DNA of 64,000 nucleotides from Cyclina sinensis (GCA_012932295.1 JAAONU010000001.1:21400461-21464460); one strand, 5' to 3'. Positions 45,475 through 57,110 are shown, counted from the first letter of the stretch. The notes: generated from the letters alone by a model not told the origin. Translations and numbers: made by a program.

Positions 45475-48400
45475 CTCTCAGCTAAGGTCAAATTGATATA
45501 TTTATCCCATAATTTTTCAAAACGCTCAAATTTAAATGTTCGTTTGGAAATATATTTTTCGATCTTGTAACTGACACATAATTGGTGTTTAAAATTTGCT
45601 AAACTAGGCCTTGTTTGCTTCATTTTGTTATAATATATATAGAATTTAGCATTTAAAATTATTAGATTTAAAGCATTATCTAAGTTCGTATTACCAAATA
45701 AGATATCCGAAAGACTCCAGTTTTCAAAGTTTAAGTTGCATTTGTCCTTTATATATGATTGTAACTGTGTCCAAAATTGTGTTATAATCTCACATTCGAA
45801 GAATAAATAAGTTAAAGTTTCTTGTTCACCTTACAAAAGGTGCACATATCTTCGTTTATAATCTTCATTTTTTTAAGTAAATAGTTGGTTGCAAGAATTC
45901 TATGATTAATTCTGTATTGAAACCATATTAGTTTTGGATCTTTTGTAAATTTATATATAATATCATATATTGACTTATGTTGGAAGAAGTTTGGTTCAAT
46001 TTTATCTGCTATTTCATCTGTCCATTTTTGTAATGTATTTGGGTACTGTCCTACTGGTTGCATAGCCTTATAGATAGAGTGACATCCTTTTTTATCTTTA
46101 TTGATTATTGATAACACATGTGGGATTGGTAAATTGTATTTTTGTGCTTTTGCTAAGTCTTGAATGTTTAGTTTTAATAAGTATGATTTTGCTGCTATAT
46201 TCTAAAAAGTTGCTTCTCACTTCATATATTGTAGAAGATTCATTTAAAGTATCAAAATTCCCGTCTAGTTTGACTAAGTCTCCCAAAAATAATAATCCAC
46301 CTCTAATCCATCTATTTAGATGAATGCTGGAATTTCCAACTTTAATTTCAGGGTTATCCCATAAATGTATAGAGTAGTACTGGTTTGTGTATTTTGGCTT
46401 TAAATTCAATGACAAAGAAAGGTAACTCTGCAGAACATCTTTCCAAAAAGGATTAATATCTAAGCGTAATTTTCTTTTTACGAAATTTATTCCATAATTC
46501 CCTATTTCATAAATATATAAGGACAAGTACATTCAACCATTTGAGAATATTTATTATTAGTAAGTATAAGTCTCCTGATCCATGTTACCTTTAAACTATT
46601 TATAAAACATTAAAGTCAATCATTTTTAAACCCCCAAACTTATATTCTTGAGTAATTATATTCCTCTTATTTTTATCTCTACCTTCATTCCAGAGAAATT
46701 TGAAAAAAAGATTTTGTAACAAATTTATTTTTTCTGTAGGTGGGTTTGGTATACTCAAAATTAGGTGATTTAGTTTGGCAAGGGCCAGAGATTTAATAAC
46801 TACAAGTTTTCCAATAGGCGAGATAACTCTTTTAGACCAGTTAGCAAAAAGCTTTTTTATTTCTTCAATTTTTGCGTCATAATTGAGATTTACTAATTTA
46901 CTAAACTTGTAGAAAATTTCACTCCTAAAAGAGTAAATATCTGATTATTCCAATCAAGATTGTACTCTGGACACAGAGCAATGTTACTGTTTTTAGACGA
47001 ACCAAACCAAACTACCTTTGTTTTATCATTATTTATTACAAGGCCTGAAATATTAGCATAAAATTTTAAAATTATCATAGTGTTTTTAAGAGATTTTTCT
47101 GTGCCATCTAAAAATAAACTTGTGTCATCCGCATACTGCGAGATTTTATACTCTATACCATAAATTGTGATACCTTTTATATCATGATTGCTTAAAATCA
47201 AGATTGAGAGAATCTCAGCACATAGAATGAACAAATAAGGTGACAGGGCATCCCCTTGACGGCAGCCTCTTTTAAGTTTGAACCACTCGGACATATGTCC
47301 ATTAACAATAACACATGACTCAACATTTGTATAAAAAAAGCTTTACCCATCTCCTAATTGAAGGTCCAAAATTAAAAAACTTCAAAACTTTAAACATAAA
47401 ATCCTATGACAGAGAATCCAAAGCTTCCGCAAAATCTATTAAAAGTAAAAGTCCTGGGATATTATTCTTCTCAGTATAAAACAACAGATCGTATAATAAT
47501 CTTATATTGAGAGCCATAAGTCTTCCTGGTATAAAACCTGTCTGGTCATCATTAATGATATGTGTCAAATTATTCTTTATGCGAAAGGCTATAGAAGAAG
47601 ATGCTATTTTGTAGGCAACGTTCAATAATGAAATTGGCCTCCAATTCTTTAAGTACAGTTTATCTTTGTCTCCCTTTGGGATACAAGTTATGACCCCCTG
47701 TTTTTGGATTATTGACAGTTCTCCTACAGAATATGCAAAATTCATTGACCTAACTAGAAAAACACATATCTTTCCAGAAAAATTTAAAAAATTCAACCGT
47801 AAAGCCGTCATTTCCTGGACTTGTATTACTGGACATTCGCTTTAACGCATTTAACATTTCTTTATAAGTCAGTTCTCCCTCAATGGACTGCTGGATGTTA
47901 TCAGGTAGTCTAGGAGTGTCAATTCCTGCAAAAATATTTTCAAATATAACATCCTCTGTTTCTTTTCTTTGATAAAGGTTCTCATAATGTTGTTTTGTTT
48001 CTGCAAGAATCTCATTTTGTGATTTCAGTAAATGGCCAATTTTAGATATAAGTAAGTTCTTTAGTTTCGATAGATAGTTCCTATTTTCTAAATTACAAAA
48101 ATATCTTGAAGGTTTTTCACCTTCCTGTATCCATTTTGCTTTTGATCTTATAAAAACCCCTTCCATTTTTTTCTTTCTTAAGTTCAGGAGTTCAGCTTTT
48201 TTTTCCTCCAACCTTATATAATTTGTATTTTGTCCCTTTTCAATATTCTCTATTTCTTTTAAAAGTGTATTTTCTTTGTTAACTTCTATTTTTTTCTTAT
48301 AAAAAGCATAACTTATTGTAGTCCCTCTAATATTAAGCAACAGAGTTTAAAAAAATAATTGATCATTAATGTTAAATCTTAAATCCTCGAGGTCAATATT

Positions 48401-49106
48401 CTGATTATTTTCTAATATATTTGATGTGTATTGTATCTTTGTTTCTTTAATGACCTTTTTTACCTTTTCTATATATACTTCATCTTTGAGTAAAGAATTA
48501 TTAAATTTCCAGTATGACCTTCCTTTTTGAAATTTTCCAAAATCTAATGAAATCATTATCAGAGAGTGGTCAGAACGATAGCCGGGTAAAATCTTTGAAC
48601 TGCCTAAATCAGTATATAAGTTATCTGAAATTAAAAAGAAATCTAGCCGAGCTTTTTTAATAGGATTGCGTTTAAACCATGTATATTCCCTTTTTTCAAT
48701 ATTGTTCTCTCTCCAGCAGTCCATCAGGTTGAATTCAGACATTAAGGTAAGAACTTAATCTCTAGCATTTGGATTATTCAAGTGCAAGTAATTGTAACAG
48801 TCCATATCCTGGTTGAGAATTAAATTAAAATCTCCTGCTAAAATAAACAAAGAGTTATCAAACTTTGACATTTTGTTTGAAACAATATAAATGTAGCTAC
48901 CCCTCTAGATAGACTTGAAAATTTGAAAAATATGTCTCATATCCCCAAATAGAACGTATATATTGTTCTTCCTTATTTGTAAAATGTGTATCCTGCAACA
49001 TACAAATTGAGTATTTTTTACTCTTCAGAAAGTTAATAACATCTTTTCTTTTCGCCCTGTCACCAAGTCCTTGAACATTCATACTAACTATGGTAACTTT
49101 ATTCAT
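45475..49106 (-). pseudogene. LINE B ORF2: endonuclease, reverse transcriptase, zf-RVT
   Basis: About 1,200 codons on the minus strand. N-terminal endonuclease: VTIVSMNVQGLGDRAKR with LQDTHF (49,100-48,980), AGDFNLILNQD (about 48,845-48,815), REYTWFKR and ARLDFFLISD, YRSDHSLIMISL. RT: SSNTSPGNDGFTVEFFK (about 47,840-47,790), NWRPISLLNVAYKI, DDQTGFIPGR, LLLLIDFAEALDSL, RGCRQGDALSPYLFILCAEI, ISQYADDTSLFLDG (catalytic YADD, about 47,130). Then SGLVINNDKTKVVWFGS and TLLGVKFS. C-terminal part: CTFCK (45,830) then a cysteine-containing knuckle and a tail ending KLWDKYINLTLAESR (about 45,530). Breaks near 48,897, 48,345, 47,780, 47,404, 46,893, 46,540 and 45,812. The protein would nick DNA and prime reverse transcription at the target. 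Confidence 0.85.
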
Positions 49107-50785
49107 CAGTGTTATTATTTAAAGACGTTACTATTGTTTGCAATAAGAAAAACTTGGGAAGATGTTTAAGTAAACTGTTTAACCGTTTAAAAGTTTTCAA
49201 CCTCCATGCCCTATCTTTAAAGACTATTTTACTAAAACATTCCATCAAACCACCTAGTAGACCCAATCTCCGCTTTTTTACTAGAAAACTTAAGTCAAGT
49301 TTCAGTGAGCCTAGCGTATGAAGTTGGAGAAACCAAAAATCTTCAAAATGACTAATAACTGTTTAAATTTAAACTAAATTTTTTCGGTTTCATGTAAATC
49401 TCAATAAAATCATTCTATCAACCATTTGATAAAAACTTACATATGATATTATTTGACAAGATTGTTTTCTATAAACGGGTTTAGTCAAAATCTTAAAACA
49501 GCTACGTATACTTTCATAACAGAGAGAGAGAAAAAAAAACAAGAACAACATAGCAAAACCGACTCTTCGATCAGAGTTTACAGTGAACATATATCTGTAG
49601 AGCACATACTTTATTATAAGTAAAAGGTCCCACTAAAGAGTTCAGATACTTCAAACAAAATAGAACTAATCACTCTCTTAAACATCATATCAATGTTTTG
49701 CATTATCTAGTTTCAGCTTCTAATCAACCAGTTTAAAAATACATTATCAAATTTTAGATCTAATAACCTTTTACTACAAGTTTATGCAATATTATTTCTA
49801 ATCCATATTACAATTTTAATTACAGTATGAACAAAACAACTTACAAAATGAAGATATATTTCTGTGCCATGTAGAATATAAAACAGAACAAAAGATCCTT
49901 TTCTTTATCTCGATTGGCTGAATCTATATAGACCATATATTCGACAAGACTCTCATAATTCCGTTATATGAAGTTAACCTGAAACGATTACAACAGACCA
50001 CAAAGAATCGAATTCTTTCAACTAATCTATAGATACCAAGCTACAAGCAAAGCTATTTATATAATTCCAATTTTTGTTAAATCGAATAGCTGAACCAAAA
50101 TTTCGATTTTTCTTTTCGCGAAAAAACGTATTACATTTTTATTCATAGTCCATTTAAAGACAGAAGACAGCCTGTTGAAATAGAAAGATATTTATATAAA
50201 AACTTCTTTCTTTAAACGATTAATCTCTATAAAATACTTATCTAACACGCAAAACTTCAATTCTTTTTACAGTTTCACCCAATCCTCTCGATTCATGAAT
50301 TGCCCATGTAGGCTGCCATTTTTCCATAAACACGAGAGGTCACGAGAGTTCACAAAAGTTCGACACCAAACTGTTCATGTGACTATGAGAGCGTGTTGAT
50401 TGGACGTATTATCGCATAAAAATCTTTTTCAGCCAATCGTAATTAAAACAAACATGACCCAGATAAACAATAATAAACACACATGTTCTGAAGCACATAT
50501 TAATAACAAGTTTTATTATTTAGTGTATACCTAAAATTATAAAAAAAAAAAAAATTTAAATATACTACGAATGTCTGAGACACTATAAAGAAATTAACTT
50601 CTATGTGTTTTTGGTTTTCTAAATTGTTCAAATAAATGGTTAATATTCTACTACTGCTATCTAAAAATAAATAAATGAAAATTGAGAAGCAATATAATTG
50701 ACACAGTTTTATAAAGTGGCATTCACCTCATTGAATAGAAATATAATTGACACAGTTTTTTAATGAGGCATTCACCTCAAACTAC
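49107..50785 (-). other. 1.7-kb spacer between LINE B ORF1 and ORF2
   Basis: No LINE coding text is found in any frame. The stretch is AT-rich, with a more GC-balanced segment around 50,280-50,420 and a two-copy ~50-bp tandem repeat (ATATAATTGACACAGTTTT at 50,690 and 50,743). Normal inter-ORF gaps in L1/Tx1 elements are short, so this may be a further insertion, a family-specific internal region, or an internal promoter region. Confidence 0.6.
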
Positions 50786-51950
50786 TTAAAGTGAGGTATC
50801 TTCTGTTGCTGCAGTTGGAGTCCCTGTGGATTGCGGACCGAGTAACTGTGGATCTACATTCACTTTGTCCAGATCCTGAAGCCTCCTTACCGTGAACTTT
50901 TTATTGTTCTTCAATAAAACTATGATGCGACCTTCATCGTTCCACGCTTTCTTAACCTTCTCATGGTCTGAAACCTGTTCAAGTAGTCTAGCGTTTGCCT
51001 TTGTAAGATCTTCGCGTATTACTGTGTTAGACCCTTTCAAAACTCTACGTGCCTTCAGTACTTGCTTCTTGACTAGTCTCTGCACAAATTTACATATTAT
51101 CACCCGGTTTCCATCCCTTCTAAACCCCCCAAAGTCGGTGTACAATAGTAAAATCACCCATCGAGAGTTTGATTCTAAGCTTATCATTTAAAAGCTTTTG
51201 AACCTTCTTACATGTATCCTCTTCAGTTTCTGAGACATTATCCTCAATTCCATAAATTCGAACACTGTTTCGTCTAGTGTAGTGCTCTAGATTGTTATTT
51301 GCTTCTTCAGAAACCTTGATTCTATACAATAGACCATCTGATTGTTCTTCCAATAACTTATTACATTTTTTCAATTTTTCATTTTCTGTCTCTAGATTGT
51401 CAGCTTTAACCACAAGGTCAGAAACTTTGTTTCTGAGTTCAAGGACTGTAGTCTCCATATCAGTTACACGATCATTCATAACTTCAACTTGTTTATTTAC
51501 AGTATCAAACTCCTTTTTGACTTCATCTTCTATATAAACTTTCAGTTCGTTCAGTTTCTCATTGAGCAGGGTTTCACTTATCATTTCTTTGAACTTACTC
51601 TCAAGATACTCTTTTGATGCTAACAAATCTAATCTCTCCTGCAACTTTTTCCACATATCAGCTAAATCTATCGGACTTCAAGCTGTTAAATGTTTATCAA
51701 GCGTTGGCTGTTTGTCGCTTGGCTTTAACTTGTCGTTTTGCTTTTTGTGGTTTACTACAGAACAGTCTGCTAAAGACTCGTCAGCCTCACTAACACCTGA
51801 CTCATCCGCCTGTTTTGTGCCTCCCTTCGACCTTGATCTAGATACAATCTGTTTTGTATTTTGTTTTATCATTTTGGGAACTCTATTGAATTGTTCATAT
51901 TTATACTTATCTGCCACGTCGACAAAATCAAAATGGCCACTCCGCGTCAC
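50786..51950 (-). pseudogene. LINE B ORF1, nucleic-acid-binding protein
   Basis: About 385 codons in three minus-strand frames. A basic/acidic N-terminal tail (51,950-51,678) is followed by a long coiled coil (LLASKEYLESKFKEMI, LNEKLNELKVYIEDEV, repeated heptads through LETENEKLKK; 51,656-51,330). An RRM-like core follows with YTRRNSVRIYGIED (about 51,275-51,235). The C-terminal domain continues NRVIICKFVQRLVKKQVLK, RRVLKGSNTVIREDLTKANA, VKKAWNDEGRIIVLLKN (51,110-50,900) and ends at a stop at 50,786. The layout matches L1-type ORF1p (Transposase_22). Frame changes near 51,670 and 51,130 break it. Confidence 0.85.
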
Positions 51951-52155
51951 GCTCTATGAATTCGTGTAGAGATTATCACACATTCCAACCTATTGTCTAT
52001 CATTACAAATGAAATTTTTGTTTTTTCCAGCTTCAAAACGCTAAATTGTTTAAAGAAACATGTTCCTCGTGAGATTCCCTAGTATTCCATCAAAAATTTT
52101 CAGCATTTAATCCAATTTATCTCTTTTTAGACTATTTTTCCACTGATTAAAAACA

Positions 52156-52790
52156 TAACGTGCATTCGTAGACTTTCGAAAAACCTGATGCCAAATTCCA
52201 TTTCTGTAGACGACATCAAAGGTTTTTCGAAAACATAACGTGCATTCGTAGACTTTCGAAAAACCTTTGATATCGTCTACAGAAATGGAATTTGGCTTTA
52301 AATGATAAGATACGGTGCATCTCTAAAAATTGTTAAAATGTTACAGTCCATATATGAATGTGTTATGGTAACTTCTTTGAAAGTAATTCTGACGTTAAAA
52401 AGTGCGAGCCATTATCTCCCCTTTTAATCATATTTTTTATCCATGATATGTACGAACTTTTACTTAATGACGTAATCGATGTATTTGCTGTAGACAATAT
52501 ACAGATATTTTTACTGATGTTTGCAAATGATACTGTCTTGTTTTCGTACTCAAAGGAAGGTCTACTATCAATGCTTAATAAACTTTATTTTTTGGGTATA
52601 ACTGTAAACACAGATAAAACTGTTGTTATGGTGTGCAAAAAGAGCAATTGACCAGAAAATATTGATTTATTCTATGGTCAATACAAATTAAGTATTGTGA
52701 CAAAATTTACATATTTAGGTGTCACGCTGTCAGCAAATGGTTCCTTTTTTCAAGCACAGAAATCTTTATCAATCGACCGACATCAAAAAG
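52156..52790 (+). pseudogene. LINE A reverse-transcriptase fragment 2
   Basis: After the second copy of the target duplication the LINE A RT resumes: AFVDFRKTFDIVYRNGIW (52,243-52,294). A palm region follows with EPLSPLLIIFFIHDMYELLL (52,402-52,461) and MFANDTVLFSYSKEG (52,517-52,561). The FANDT block replaces the usual FADD, so the catalytic site is altered. KLYFLGITVNTDKTVVMV and, in another frame, KFTYLGVTLSANGSFFQAQK (52,699-52,759) follow. The thumb-side text stops near 52,775. The first ~85 bp are disturbed by the fold-back at 52,151-52,295. Confidence 0.8.
52191..52295. repeat. 42-bp inverted duplication with 21-bp loop at the LINE B 5' junction
   Basis: 52,191-52,232 is the reverse complement of 52,254-52,295 with one mismatch (GACATC versus GATATC). 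In addition AAACATAACGTGCATTCGTA and the following 16 bases occur twice in direct orientation (52,151 and 52,231). The sequence is a local fold-back duplication of LINE A RT sequence together with five bases of the LINE B 5' end. Confidence 0.9.
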
Positions 52791-52839
52791 AACTTTACAA
52801 TATAAGGAAGAAAAGATCAACAGTAAAGATTGTATTGAA

Positions 52840-55800
52840 ACATAAAGCGTGGAAGATGAAACATTACCATATACTGAAACTGACATTGAAAGTGACCTTT
52901 CAACAACTGTGCAAGAAAAACTGACTGTGGAAGACGAAATATACAGAGAACTTGACGATGTTATTTTGGAAATGGAAAAATGCGATCTAAAAAAAGAATT
53001 TCTATCATTCCTCAAGTTAGTATCGAAAAAACAATTTCCTATGAATAACGTTGACTTTCTTTTATTCATGGACGTTGTTAAATGGTTAAGTACTAAGATG
53101 TTCGAAGTATGCGGTACAGTGAAACAAGTCTTAAGTTTTTTTGTATAGGAAAGAAGCTGTTCGGCGGTAGATTTTTGAGATTCATGTCTGGGCCAAAGAA
53201 CGAAACAGCTCAGTTACTTGGCAAGCAAAGACTATCACCAATGGACTCAAAAATTAACTTTGCATGCCCTAGCGATTCAGTTGTGCGTAATTTTAAACCT
53301 TTAGGTTACGATATGGAAATTGATAGTGGTCCTGGTGTAATTAAAGAAATGATTAATATGACAGCAGAAAAGAACGGCATAGATATGTCTTATATTTTGA
53401 TGTTCGATGGGAAGAAAATCAAACGCGGAGCTGATATGGATCTGCTTGGAAATGAAAAAGAGCCTCTAAAAGAAAAGAAAGAAAAAATTGAGCAAGACCT
53501 TATGTTGATGGATGACGTATCTAATGAAATCTATTAATCAGAGAATTGAAAACAAGTTAGAAATTGATGATCCTACAAAGAAGGAGCTATATTGTCTAAC
53601 TGTGAAGATGTTTCAGATATTTTCTACTTATTTGATGGATTTACGAAAATTGAAAGTATCAAAAGAAATAACCATGACAAAATATCGAGAAAAAATTAAA
53701 ACAATGGCAAAAACTCTTGAATATGCGATCGATTCTTGTCGTACATCCTTGTTCCAAGTAGAAAACTGTGTAACTTCACTTATAGATGCTCAGTGGGAGT
53801 AATGTAAGTGTGGCTCGTACTTGAACGGTGTCTTTCACATGTTTGCAACGTCAAAATTTATTGATTTATACTCTCAAAACAATGCTAAATTCCTAAAATC
53901 GGTGGATGAAATGAAAGTAGAATTAGGTGATGAAACAATTCCAATAAGTTTTATAAAGCAGCGGTCTCAAGAATGGTTTAATCAAAGAAAAGAAATCAAA
54001 GTTACAGGCAGTAGCATTTATGCTGCTGTCGGATGCGATAGTTTGAAACGACAGAATGAACACTTTGATTCAGTTTTCAATCTGGATAAGAAGCCGTCAC
54101 CAAGCGAGACTCAAGAAAAGGCAATGAAACATGGAGTTGACTGTGAGCAACATGAAATAGCAACATTAACGGGTATTGTTATGCCATTCTTATATCCAAA
54201 TCTAGTTTACTGTGAAGAAGGATATTACATAGAGGATGAGGTTCTTGTATAACCAGATGGTAGTCTCAGGGATAAAACAGGAACATGTTTTTATGCTTTT
54301 GAAGGAAAAACAAGTTTAGTACACGACAACATTATCAAGTCCCAGAAAGATATATCACACACATTGTTTGAAAACAAAGTGTTGAATGCTAACAAGGGCA
54401 CACTTTATTTGTGTTGGACACCAGAAAGTACCACTGTATTTATTGTTCCAACTAATGCACAAATATGTGGTGATACCCAGAAAATAATAGAAGACATTTA
54501 CTTTTGTGAACATCAAAAGAGAAGGACTCGTTTATTAAATGAATTTAAGGTGTTAAAAGATAATTTAAAATCACATGCATCAAAATGTGAATTTGTGGGA
54601 GAGTTTCCATCAGTTATGGCTGCTTCTGGTCATGTTAGTAGAGAGAATGACATGCAAACATATTCTTACATTGATCTTACTAGAACATTGCTCAAAGTTA
54701 AAAACATCAATAAATGAGTTATAATTTAAAACGCACATATGCTTCACAAGTAGTTGTTTACCTTCTAGCTGATGTGGATCGAATGTCGAAGTCAGAGTTA
54801 TCTCATGCAGTACCTGTCATGTATTTTTTCAGAGGTTATAGTCTGTCGATGGAAATTGCAAGGCAGTTGACTGAATATTGTAGGAAAACATGTAAGGACA
54901 ATGTATAGATATTATAGCAACATCGTCTGATGGTGAATTTATTCCATTGATGGTAAAAGATAAAGATGGTTACCCCCTTTCACTGTACCAATTAAGCAAG
55001 GCTGTATGGAGTGATGTTTGTAAGTCAAAGAAGCATAGAATTGTAGAATAACTTCTGACGATAAATACAGAATATTCAGTCGAAATAAATAGTGAAGGAA
55101 AAGAAAAACTTAGTAAGTGTTGACGGTGGTTTTAAAGCGGTTACTACAGAAAACGGATGGCGTAAAAGAAAACAGAAGATATACTCAGGTGGCTGCTTAA
55201 ATAACTTTGAACATGAATCAAACCTCATTGAAGCAACATAAGATAGACAGCCAGATAACATATCAAGTGATGTGACTGCAAATGTTGATATGCAAATATG
55301 ACGAATTGCTCTTGTAGATCCTCGTAACTGTGTTCAAAATAAATTTTCTCCAGATGAAAATGAATTGCTATATGACCAAAACAAATTTGTAACAGATGAA
55401 CCATTTAATGATCTAGAAAGTTACCAATTCAACCGCTGTGCTGAAAGATATAAGGATGAAGAAAGTACAAAAACTGCATATGAGAAAGATTTGATACAAT
55501 GCCCTATGATTTCGAGGAACTCTTTTCTCAGAGTGAAGATAGCTCTTTGGACGATGGATCTAGGGCAATTATAAGTGACACAGACGCATTAGAATTTTTA
55601 CAATTATTCTCTAAGAGAAAACCCGACAAGTGTAAGAAAACAAGTGGTGCACGAGTTAAGGAAATTCTTATGCAATCAGTCAATACTTTGCTTAAAGACG
55701 AACTTGCGGATGTAGTTCATTATTTCAATTTGAGTGTGCGTGGGGAAAAAATATGAATGGCAAAACGGTTAGGAAAGACGAACTGATTGTAACAATAACA

Positions 55801-56737
55801 AACTTTTTGGGCACTGACTTGAAGCAAAAGAAGTCGAAAAAAAAATTTCAACCCAAACCCTTAAAACATTTAGCTTCTAAATCATTGCTGAAAAATACAT
55901 ATTCAAAAGAAGTTTTAAATACAGTTTACGCCACATACATTTGGCCATTAAAGGTGAAAGAGTGGAAGCTAAACGGGAGGGTCAGTGAAAAAGTTTCCAT
56001 TGTAAGTGATAAAGAATCATTGTACTTCGAACCATATTACTTACCAGTATATGATAAAGACGACAATGATTTTCGAGTATTCACCTATGATAAAACTCAT
56101 CTTGGAACAAACCTTAGAAAATGCCTCTGCCTTGATAAAGTAAATTGTGTTTCCATCAACGCTTTGAAGAAAGTGTAAGAAGTCGACGTTAACATTTTAC
56201 ATCCTTCTGTGATAGAGGTTTCTCCAGAAGGAAAGATATTAGATCAAATAAAAGAAAAACTAGCAAGAAGTATTGTATCTGAAAACGTAGAGAATGAAAT
56301 GAACAAACTAGGATTCTACAAAGAAGCCGAATTTTGCAATGTTATCCGTGAAGGTCTCTTCATGATCGATGATACTTCAGTAATATCTGCATTTGAAAGA
56401 TGTAGAAAACGGTTACTATTGATGGAATGGCTGGATAGAGACATAAACTTCGGACAGTTTCCTCCATATGGTGGTTACATCAAAGGAAAGTCTCATATTT
56501 TATATGAGGGTTTTAAGGAGCAGCCAAGAAGCAAAATTGTATCTTTATGTTCTTTCAAAGACAGGTTCATACAACGTTAGAGCACCTAACAGTCTATGCA
56601 GAGAATCTTTCTTCGGCTTATTGCAAGAAGCTGATCCATGGGGCCAGGGCATTTTAAGTTCTGATGGAGTACAGAAACACATGTCAGATTTCACAACAAT
56701 TACAGCCTTGAAAATGGAAGAAAACAGGCCAGTTTAA
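52840..56737 (+). pseudogene. Large YqaJ-nuclease-domain gene, broken, no introns seen
   Basis: About 1,200-1,300 codons on the plus strand spread over three frames. N-terminal acidic part (EDETLPYTETDIESD, 52,852). Then IGKKLFGGRFLRFMSGPKNE (53,145-53,204), SYILMFDGKKIKRGADMDLL (53,389-53,448) and YAIDSCRTSLFQVENC (53,722). A YqaJ/lambda-exonuclease-type domain follows: RSQEWFNQRKEIKVTGSSIY (53,965), MKHGVDCEQHEIATLTG, then PDGS (Asp at 54,256) and FEGK (Glu 54,301, Lys 54,307), the D...E-x-K metal site. Downstream: HAVPVMYFFRGYSLSMEI (54,798), ATSSDGEF, EVLNTVYATYIWPLKVKEW and, at the end, GSYNVRAPNSLCRESFFGLL with EADPWGQGILSSDGVQKHMS. Stops at 54,250, 54,715, 54,906, 55,300, 56,176 and several frameshifts. 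Similar long proteins occur in invertebrates; whether host or mobile-element encoded is unclear. Confidence 0.75.
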
Positions 56738-56786
56738 TTTTATCAAATATTTGTTGGAATTATAAAATCTACCGATATATACAAGT

Positions 56787-56960
56787 ACAGTTCAAGCTCG
56801 ATAACTCGAATTCTCTTAAGTTGAATTTCCGTAAATGTCAAACACATTTTTCTGTGTCAATCTAATTTTATACAGTTTAACTTTGTTCGATTCGGAAATT
56901 TTGAAGTCGAATTTCGGTTAAGTCGTAAAATTTACTTTAGTCACATCGAATTCGTTTTAA
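56787..56960. mobile_element. Possible pogo/Tigger-like transposon end
   Basis: TA is followed by CAGTTCAAGCTCGATAACTC and then GAATTC. This resembles the CAGT...CTCG-TAACTCGAA termini of many pogo/Tigger-type elements. Related fragments GAAGTCGAATTTCGGTTAAG and ACATCGAATTCG follow. No matching inverted right end was found downstream, so this is at most a solo or truncated end. Confidence 0.4.
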
Positions 56961-57034
56961 CGGATTTTAATTAGAAAATGTGATTTATATGAATTGAATT
57001 ACTTCATATTGAATTAAAAAATTAGTTTTACATT

Positions 57035-57110
57035 TCATCGAACGAGAACAAAAAATGATATTTTCACGGGTGGCGAAAAGAAAAAGTTTTTCTCGTGTTC
57101 ATGAAATGAT
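57035..57110. repeat. Small palindromic repeat with TGATATTTTCACG
   Basis: CATTTCATCGAACGAGAAC at the left pairs imperfectly with TCTCGTGTTCATGAAATG at the right. The interior TGATATTTTCACG-GTGGCG is also found at 17,348-17,367 next to a similar TTTCATCGAGTGAAC. A dispersed short hairpin repeat. Confidence 0.5.

Larger units (their letters stand above)
44500..52155 (-). mobile_element. LINE B: near full-length L1/Tx1-like retrotransposon
   Basis: A 7,656-bp minus-strand insertion. The poly(A) end appears as poly(T) at 44,500-44,511. A perfect 14-bp target duplication TAACGTGCATTCGT flanks it (44,486-44,499 and 52,156-52,169). Order on the minus strand: 5' leader (52,155-51,951), ORF1 (51,950-50,786), an unusually long spacer (50,785-49,107), ORF2 (49,106-about 45,475), 3' UTR with a hairpin near the end. 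Both ORFs carry several frameshifts and stops, so the copy is inactive but far less decayed than LINE A. Clade from motifs: L1/Tx1-type RT with a C-terminal zinc-knuckle (zf-RVT) region. Confidence 0.85.
40957..52790 (+). mobile_element. LINE A: old plus-strand non-LTR retrotransposon, interrupted twice
   Basis: The parts in order are ORF1 (40,957-41,985), endonuclease (41,986-43,036), a short RT part (44,340-44,499) and the rest of the RT (52,156-52,790, with a local inversion). A Tc1-like element (43,038-44,188) and LINE B (44,500-52,155) sit inside it. At the LINE B junction the two flanks share TAACGTGCATTCGT, and joining them gives a continuous RT reading from the FGFRKGKSTID motif to VDFRKTFD. 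Part of the RT between 43,036 and 44,340 is missing beyond the Tc1 insertion, so LINE A also suffered deletions. Clade (CR1/L2-like) is inferred from motif style. Confidence 0.75.

Noticed and set aside
51292..51969. Plus-strand frames opposite LINE B ORF1
   Set aside because: Ser/Phe-rich shadows of the coiled-coil ORF1 on the other strand.
56787..56960. Complete pogo/Tigger transposon
   Set aside because: Only a left-end-like sequence was found; there is no right TIR or transposase, so it is reported only as a possible solo end.
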